DNA of 8,933 bases, from positions 1 to 8,933 of the forward strand of contig DATFQI010000035.1 in assembly GCA_035264365.1 (NCBI GenBank), in the 5' to 3' direction. This document shows positions 4,987-8,933 of this stretch, piece by piece. Origin of the DNA: DATFQI01 sp035264365. GTDB lineage: Bacteria > Actinomycetota > Thermoleophilia > Solirubrobacterales > Solirubrobacteraceae. The position numbers and the translations under genes were made by a program. A model generated the notes under the pieces. The model did no database searches. It saw only the letters and a program-made list of their open reading frames with translations, and was not told where the DNA came from. Position 1 is the stretch's first letter, and every line of letters starts with the position of its first letter.

Positions 4987-5836
4987 ACGACGGCGCGTTC
5001 CCGCAGCTGGTGTCCGCGGGCGCCGTGGTCGAGCCGTCGGCGTTGACCAGCGAGACACCGAACAGGTTCATCGCCTTCGTGATCCGCGTGCCGGCGAGCG
5101 TGGAGCCGGGGTAGGCGCCGGTGTCGACGATCAGGTGCGTGAAGTCGCCGATCGCCGGGCCGCCGGGCGCCACCAGCACGCCGCTGCCGGAGTCGCCGGG
5201 CGCGCCGGCGCCGGTCCAGCCGTAGCCGTCGTCGTAGACGTTGGTGGCCAGGCCGCCCTCGACCTTGCCCTGGCCGACCGCGACGCCGTAGCCATGGCCG
5301 TAGTGGAAGACCGGGGTCGGGCCGCAGTCCGTGTAGACGCCCTGCGGGCCGCCGATCACCGGCATCGCCGGGTTGACGCCCCACTCGGCCGCGACGGCCG
5401 GGTCGATCTTGATCAGCGCCCAGTCGTTGCCGGGCTCGCCCTCGCCGGAGGTCATCTTGGCCACGGTGCCGACGACGCCGATCGTCGTCGTGTCGAGCTG
5501 CATCGTGACCTCCTGCCCGACGCGGTCGGTGCAGTGGCGCGCCGTGCCGACGTACTGAGAGGCGCCGTCGGTGAAGATGAAGTTCGCCGTGCAGCCGTAC
5601 GGCGCGACGATGCAGCCGCCGGCCGAGACGCCGGGGCTCTGCACGCCCGGGCACTCGGTGTTGAGCGCCGCCAGCGGCACGCTCACGCCCTTCGCGCCCT
5701 TCTTGGAGAGCTTCTTCTCCAGCTTGGGCTTCATGAACTTCGCCGGGGCGCGCACGCCGTCCGCCGAGGCCACTCCCGCCATCGTGAGCGCCAGCGTGCA
5801 CGCGAGCGCGAGCACGACGCTTGGTCTGACGCGCAT
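4985..5836 (-). CDS. Secreted trypsin-like (S1 family) serine protease
   Basis: The 283-residue protein starts with a signal peptide: basic MRVR, hydrophobic core to about residue 21 and a likely Ala-x-Ala-type cleavage near GVASADG (21-27). A Lys-rich stretch, KPKLEKKLSKKGAKG (36-50), may be a short propeptide. The chymotrypsin-fold triad is readable as His101 in GTARHC, Asp138 in GNDWALIKI and Ser216 in GAPGDSGSGV. The mature part has six cysteines (62, 75, 82, 102, 171, 278), which could form disulfides outside the cell. It is an exported peptidase; the substrate is unknown. AGGGAGGA (bases 5847-5840 on the minus strand) is a strong ribosome site 3 bases before the ATG. The region directly upstream is rich in inverted repeats. 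The gene lies downstream of the MMPL gene on the same strand, separated by 72 bp with a probable terminator, so it may have its own promoter, although none is obvious. Confidence 0.88.
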   Translation of the reverse strand: MRVRPSVVLALACTLALTMAGVASADGVRAPAKFMKPKLEKKLSKKGAKGVSVPLAALNTECPGVQSPGVSAGGCIVAPYGCTANFIFTDGASQYVGTARHCTDRVGQEVTMQLDTTTIGVVGTVAKMTSGEGEPGNDWALIKIDPAVAAEWGVNPAMPVIGGPQGVYTDCGPTPVFHYGHGYGVAVGQGKVEGGLATNVYDDGYGWTGAGAPGDSGSGVLVAPGGPAIGDFTHLIVDTGAYPGSTLAGTRITKAMNLFGVSLVNADGSTTAPADTSCGNAPS

Positions 5837-5849
5837 CGATCCTCCCTGT

Positions 5850-5902
5850 GGAAACGAGATGGGCGCGCCCCGCAGCGCGCCCGCTTGCCCATGAGAGTTT
5901 CC
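5850..5902 (-). promoter_or_regulatory. Long two-part inverted repeat just upstream of the protease ribosome site
   Basis: GGAAAC (5850-5855) pairs perfectly with GTTTCC (5897-5902), and ATGGGC (5859-5864) with GCCCAT (5887-5892). The two 6-bp stems are separated by a small internal loop of 3 and 4 bases. The outer stem ends 2 bases before the Shine-Dalgarno sequence of the protease gene, so folding could affect its translation or transcription. Bases 5861-5864 are also used by the competing hairpin 5861-5882. Confidence 0.4.
5861..5882 (-). terminator. Probable terminator hairpin after the MMPL gene
   Basis: GGGCGCG (5861-5867) and CGCGCCC (5876-5882) form a perfect 7-bp GC stem with an 8-base loop, 26 bp after the MMPL stop codon. 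On the minus strand it is followed by ATCTCGTTTCC, which is T-enriched but not a clean T-run. A weaker hairpin, CGGTC-GGTTA-GACCG, spans the MMPL stop codon itself (5902-5916). Confidence 0.4.
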
Positions 5903-5908
5903 GGTCGG

Positions 5909-8005
5909 TTAGACCGTCAAACGGGAACGTTCAGGCGAGGCCGGCTCCTCGGCCTTGGCGAGCCGTGACGGCCACCACACGCGCTTGCCGACGTCGATCA
6001 CGAGCGCGGGCACGATCAGCGAGCGCACGACGAAGGTGTCCAGGAGCACGCCGAAGGCGACGATGAAGCCGATCTCGGTGAGGAAGATCAGCGGCAGCAC
6101 GGCGAGCGCGCCGAACGTCCCCGCGAGCACGATCCCGGCACCGGTGATGACCGCGCCGGTGACGGCGAGCCCGCGCAGCGTGCCCTCCCGGGTGCCGTGC
6201 GTGAACGTCTCCTCGCGCACGCGCGCCATCAGGAAGATGTTGTAGTCGATCCCGAGCGCGACGAGGAACACGAAGCACAGCAGGGGCAGCGACGGGTCGA
6301 TCCCGGGGAAGCCGAAGACCACGTCGGACACGAACACCCCCGCGCCGAGCGCGGCCGCGAAGGAGACGATCACCGACAGCACGAGCAGCGCCGGGGCGAG
6401 GATCGAGCGCAGCAGGCCGGCGAGGATCAGGAACACGACGACGAGCGTCACGGGGATGATCACGCGGTTGTCGCGCGTCGCCGACTGGCGCAGGTCGTAC
6501 TCCTGCGCGCTCGGCCCGCCGACGAGCACGCCGTCGCCGCCGTTGCGCTTGGCGATCGCGCGCAGCTCGGGGATCTGGTCGAGCGTCGTCGTGGCGTACG
6601 GGTCGCCGCGCAGCACGATCGTCAGGCGGTCGCCGGGCGGGCCCTCGACCGGCCGGCCGACCTGGCTGACGAGCTCGGTCTCCCGCTGCAGCGCTTGGGC
6701 GACCGCCGCGGTCTTGGTGCGGTCGGGGACGATCACCTCGGTCGGCGCCGACGAGCCCGCCGGGAAGTTGCGCGAGACGACCTTCTGGCCCTCGACCGAC
6801 TCGACCTCGCCGCGGAACGAGTTGCCGCTGGTGAGGCCGGTGTCGAGGTTGACGAGGTTGGCGGCGAGGATCAGCAGGAGGACGGTGCCCGCGACCCAGA
6901 CCGCGCGCGGGCGGCGGTCGATGCGGTCTCCCACCCGGCGCCACGTGCCGTGCGTCTCGTCGACGCCGGTCTCGCCGACGTGCGGGATGCCCGGCCAGAA
7001 CCAGTTGCGCCCGCAGATCGTCAGCAGGGCGGGCAGCATCGTCAGCATCGAGATCATCGCCAGTGCGACGCCCATGGCCCCGATCGGGCCGAGGCCGGCG
7101 GTGCCGTTGACCTCCGCGAGCGAGAGCGTCAGCAGCGCCGCGATCACGGTCAGGCCGGAGGCGAAGATCGCCGGGCCGGCGCTGCGCAGCGCGATCCGCA
7201 TCGCGTCGTGCTTGTTCTCGTGGCGGCGCAGCTCCTCGCGGTAGCGCGAGACGAGCAGCAGCGCGTAATCGGTGCCCGCGCCGAACACGAGCACGGGCAG
7301 GATGCCGCCCGACTGCCCGTTGACGACCACGCCCGCCTCGGCGATCAGGTAGCCGAAGCCGCGCGCCGCCGACTCGGCGAGCACGACCGTGAAGAACGGG
7401 ATCACCCAGAAGATCGGTGACCGGTAGATGATGATCAGCAGGACGAGGACGATCAGGGCCGCCGCGAGCAGCAGCGTCCCGTTGATGTTCCCGAACACCT
7501 TGATGGCGTCGAGCGAGAAGCCGGCCGCGCCCGTGGTCTTGACGGTGAGCCCGCCGGCGGAGGAGCCTGCGGTGTCGCGGACGTGCTGCGCGGCGTCCTG
7601 GAACGCCTCGCTCTGGCCGTCGCCCGGCTGGACGGGCTGGCTGATGATCGCCGCGGCGCCGTTCTCGGAGAACACGGGCGGCTGCGCCTCGAGCACGAGC
7701 TTCGGGCGGTCGGCGTTGAGCTTGGCGACCGTGTCCTCGATGCGCTGCTTGTCGGCCGCGGTCAGCCCGCCGCGGCGCTCGAAGACGATCACCGCCGGCG
7801 CGAGCTCGCCGTCCGGGTACTCCTCGATCGCGTCGAGCGCCTTCATCGACTCGGCCTTGCCGGGCAGGAACGAGGACGACTCGTTCTTCTGGGCGTCCTC
7901 GAACTTCCCCGACAGCGCGGCGACGGGGATCGAGACGAGCAGGAAGACGGCCGCCACGACCCACTTGGCGGTGCGGCCGGAGGGGAGCGTGAAGAGACGG
8001 CTCAT
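5909..8005 (-). CDS. MMPL/RND-superfamily membrane transporter
   Basis: The 698-residue protein has the two-half MMPL layout: TM1 (14-33), an extracytoplasmic domain (about 34-172), five helices to about 331, then TM7 (367-386), a second domain (about 387-512) and five final helices (514-670). GTDYALLLVSRYREEL (244-259) and GIDYNIFLMARVREE (585-599) are the paired MMPL motifs. Asp246-Tyr247 and Asp587-Tyr588 are the likely proton-relay residues, as in MmpL3. Family members use the proton gradient to export lipids, glycolipids or other hydrophobic compounds; this substrate is unknown. It lacks the long cytoplasmic C-terminal domain of MmpL3. The start at 8005 is chosen because MSRLFTLPSGRTAKW leads directly into TM1 and the ATG overlaps the upstream gene's TGA (ATGA). 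A start at 8053 would add 16 residues inside the upstream gene. No ribosome site is visible, fitting translational coupling to the YyaL-type gene. Confidence 0.9.
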   Translation of the reverse strand: MSRLFTLPSGRTAKWVVAAVFLLVSIPVAALSGKFEDAQKNESSSFLPGKAESMKALDAIEEYPDGELAPAVIVFERRGGLTAADKQRIEDTVAKLNADRPKLVLEAQPPVFSENGAAAIISQPVQPGDGQSEAFQDAAQHVRDTAGSSAGGLTVKTTGAAGFSLDAIKVFGNINGTLLLAAALIVLVLLIIIYRSPIFWVIPFFTVVLAESAARGFGYLIAEAGVVVNGQSGGILPVLVFGAGTDYALLLVSRYREELRRHENKHDAMRIALRSAGPAIFASGLTVIAALLTLSLAEVNGTAGLGPIGAMGVALAMISMLTMLPALLTICGRNWFWPGIPHVGETGVDETHGTWRRVGDRIDRRPRAVWVAGTVLLLILAANLVNLDTGLTSGNSFRGEVESVEGQKVVSRNFPAGSSAPTEVIVPDRTKTAAVAQALQRETELVSQVGRPVEGPPGDRLTIVLRGDPYATTTLDQIPELRAIAKRNGGDGVLVGGPSAQEYDLRQSATRDNRVIIPVTLVVVFLILAGLLRSILAPALLVLSVIVSFAAALGAGVFVSDVVFGFPGIDPSLPLLCFVFLVALGIDYNIFLMARVREETFTHGTREGTLRGLAVTGAVITGAGIVLAGTFGALAVLPLIFLTEIGFIVAFGVLLDTFVVRSLIVPALVIDVGKRVWWPSRLAKAEEPASPERSRLTV

Positions 8006-8933
8006 GCGAGCAGTACGCGCAACTCGTCCGGTTCGGTCACGGGCCTCTGGCACGTGAACCGCTCGCAGACGTAGGCGGCCGCGTGGCCGTCGACCGCCTC
8101 GCGGCCCTCGAGCAGCGGCACGTCGCCGTCGCCGCCCGCCAGCACGATGTGCGGCCGGAACTCGGCGCGCACCGCACGCTCGAGCTCGCGCGTGTCCGGG
8201 CCGGCGAGCGCGACCTCCTTCACCGAGGCGAGCTGGAAGTCGATCGCCTGCAGCAGGTGGCCGAACGCGGTCGGGTGCTGCGGCGCGATCGCGTGGAGCA
8301 GCTTGATCGTCGAGTCCGCGGCCTCCGCGTAGCGCGCCTCGCCGGTCAGCGCGGCCAGCCGCAGCAGCCCGAACGTCGCCGCGGAGCCGCCGGAGGGGAC
8401 CGGCGCGTCCTCGAGCTCCTTGCGGCGCGCGATCAGCTCGTGGTCGGCGCCGACGGCGAAGAAGCCGCCGCGCTCGGTGTCGGCGAAGCGCTCGAGGATC
8501 TCGTCCGCGAGCGCGCGGGCCTGCGCGAACCAGCGGTCGTCGAAGGTCGCCTCGTAGAGCGTGATCGAGGCTTCGAGCAGGAACGCGTGGTCCTCGAGGT
8601 AGGCGCCGATCTTCGCGCGGCCGCGGTTGTAGGTCCGCAGCAGGCGGCCGTCGTCATCACGCATGTCGCGGGCGATGAAGTCCGCGGCGGCGACCGCGGC
8701 TTCCAGGTAGTCGGCACGCTCGAGCACAGCGCCGGCCTCCGCCAGCGCGGAGATCATGAGCGCGTTCCAGGCGGTCAGGCGCTTGTCGTCGAGGCCCGGC
8801 CAGACCCGCCGCCCGCGCGCCGCGAGCAGCCCGGCCTTGATGGCGTCCAGGCGCTCGGGGTCCGGCGTCGCGCGCACCGGGATGCTGGCGCCCTCGAAGT
8901 TGCCGCCGGGCGAGATCCCGAAGTGCTGGAGCG
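8002..8933 (-). CDS. YyaL/SSP411-type (DUF255 thioredoxin-like plus alpha/alpha-barrel) protein, C-terminal part
   Basis: About 310 C-terminal residues are present. The frame stays open to the window edge (reading LQHFGISPGGNFEGASIPV upstream of a GTG at 8877), so that GTG is internal and the true start, with the thioredoxin-like domain, lies beyond 8933. Recognisable family motifs are GNFEG (about 8906-8892), GLDDKRLTAWNALMISALAEAG (about 8796-8731), YLEDHAFLLEASI, VPSGGSAATFGLLRLAALTG and the C-terminal YVCERFTCQRPVTE (about 8076-8035). The barrel resembles N-acylglucosamine 2-epimerase and related glycosidase folds, but the function of this widespread family is not established. It ends in a 4-bp ATGA overlap with the MMPL gene, so the two are probably one operon. 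Confidence 0.88.
   Translation of the reverse strand, partial: LQHFGISPGGNFEGASIPVRATPDPERLDAIKAGLLAARGRRVWPGLDDKRLTAWNALMISALAEAGAVLERADYLEAAVAAADFIARDMRDDDGRLLRTYNRGRAKIGAYLEDHAFLLEASITLYEATFDDRWFAQARALADEILERFADTERGGFFAVGADHELIARRKELEDAPVPSGGSAATFGLLRLAALTGEARYAEAADSTIKLLHAIAPQHPTAFGHLLQAIDFQLASVKEVALAGPDTRELERAVRAEFRPHIVLAGGDGDVPLLEGREAVDGHAAAYVCERFTCQRPVTEPDELRVLLA

Noticed and set aside
3016..5058. Very long open frame on the minus strand opposite glnA, the HxlR gene and part of the CMD gene
   Set aside because: It lies antisense to three well-recognised genes, is rich in Arg, Leu, Val and Ala without any family motif, and is the expected product of stop-poor, GC-rich codons read on the other strand.
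5931..7964. Second long minus-strand frame inside the MMPL gene
   Set aside because: It is an Arg/Pro-rich shifted reading of the same DNA. The MMPL frame carries membrane helices and both Asp-Tyr motifs.
8006..8053. Earlier start at 8053 for the MMPL gene
   Set aside because: The added residues overlap the end of the YyaL-type gene by 52 bp and do not resemble an MMPL N-terminus. ATG 8005 gives the usual short cytoplasmic segment and an ATGA overlap.

Overview
This window is very GC-rich (roughly 70% or more by eye) and densely coded. The gene content and several Shine-Dalgarno-less starts sitting just behind a TAnnnT box point to a high-GC actinobacterium. A Thermoleophilia/Solirubrobacterales-type organism is my best guess, but this is an inference from style and not a database match. 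No tRNA, rRNA, CRISPR array, insertion sequence or phage gene is visible.

Layout on the + strand: (1) 1-1152, the 3' part of an error-prone DNA polymerase III alpha subunit of the DnaE2/ImuC type; (2) 1197-1703, a membrane-anchored class I c-type cytochrome; (3) a structured, relatively AT-rich intergenic stretch; (4) 1865-2515, an unrecognised, highly charged, tail-anchored protein; (5) 2651-3220 and 3225-3593, a carboxymuconolactone-decarboxylase/AhpD-fold protein and an HxlR-family regulator with a perfect palindrome over the predicted transcription start of the pair; (6) 3607-4956, a type I glutamine synthetase, probably leaderless.

Layout on the - strand: a YyaL/SSP411-type protein (8933-8002, its N-terminal half lies beyond the window) overlaps by 4 bp (ATGA) with an MMPL/RND-type transporter (8005-5909). 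A hairpin-rich gap of 72 bp follows, then a secreted trypsin-like serine protease (5836-4985). The protease and glutamine synthetase genes converge with 28 bp between their stop codons.

The genes do not form one pathway. The unit most worth attention is the CMD-HxlR pair. It looks like a small self-regulated, possibly redox- or electrophile-sensing operon, in which the enzyme-like partner has lost both family cysteines while the regulator carries three cysteines at its N-terminus. Other points of interest are the competing inverted repeats directly upstream of the protease ribosome binding site, and an Ala in the glutamine synthetase where Gram-positive enzymes usually have the feedback-sensing Arg. 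I found no clear sign of a wholly new multi-gene system.
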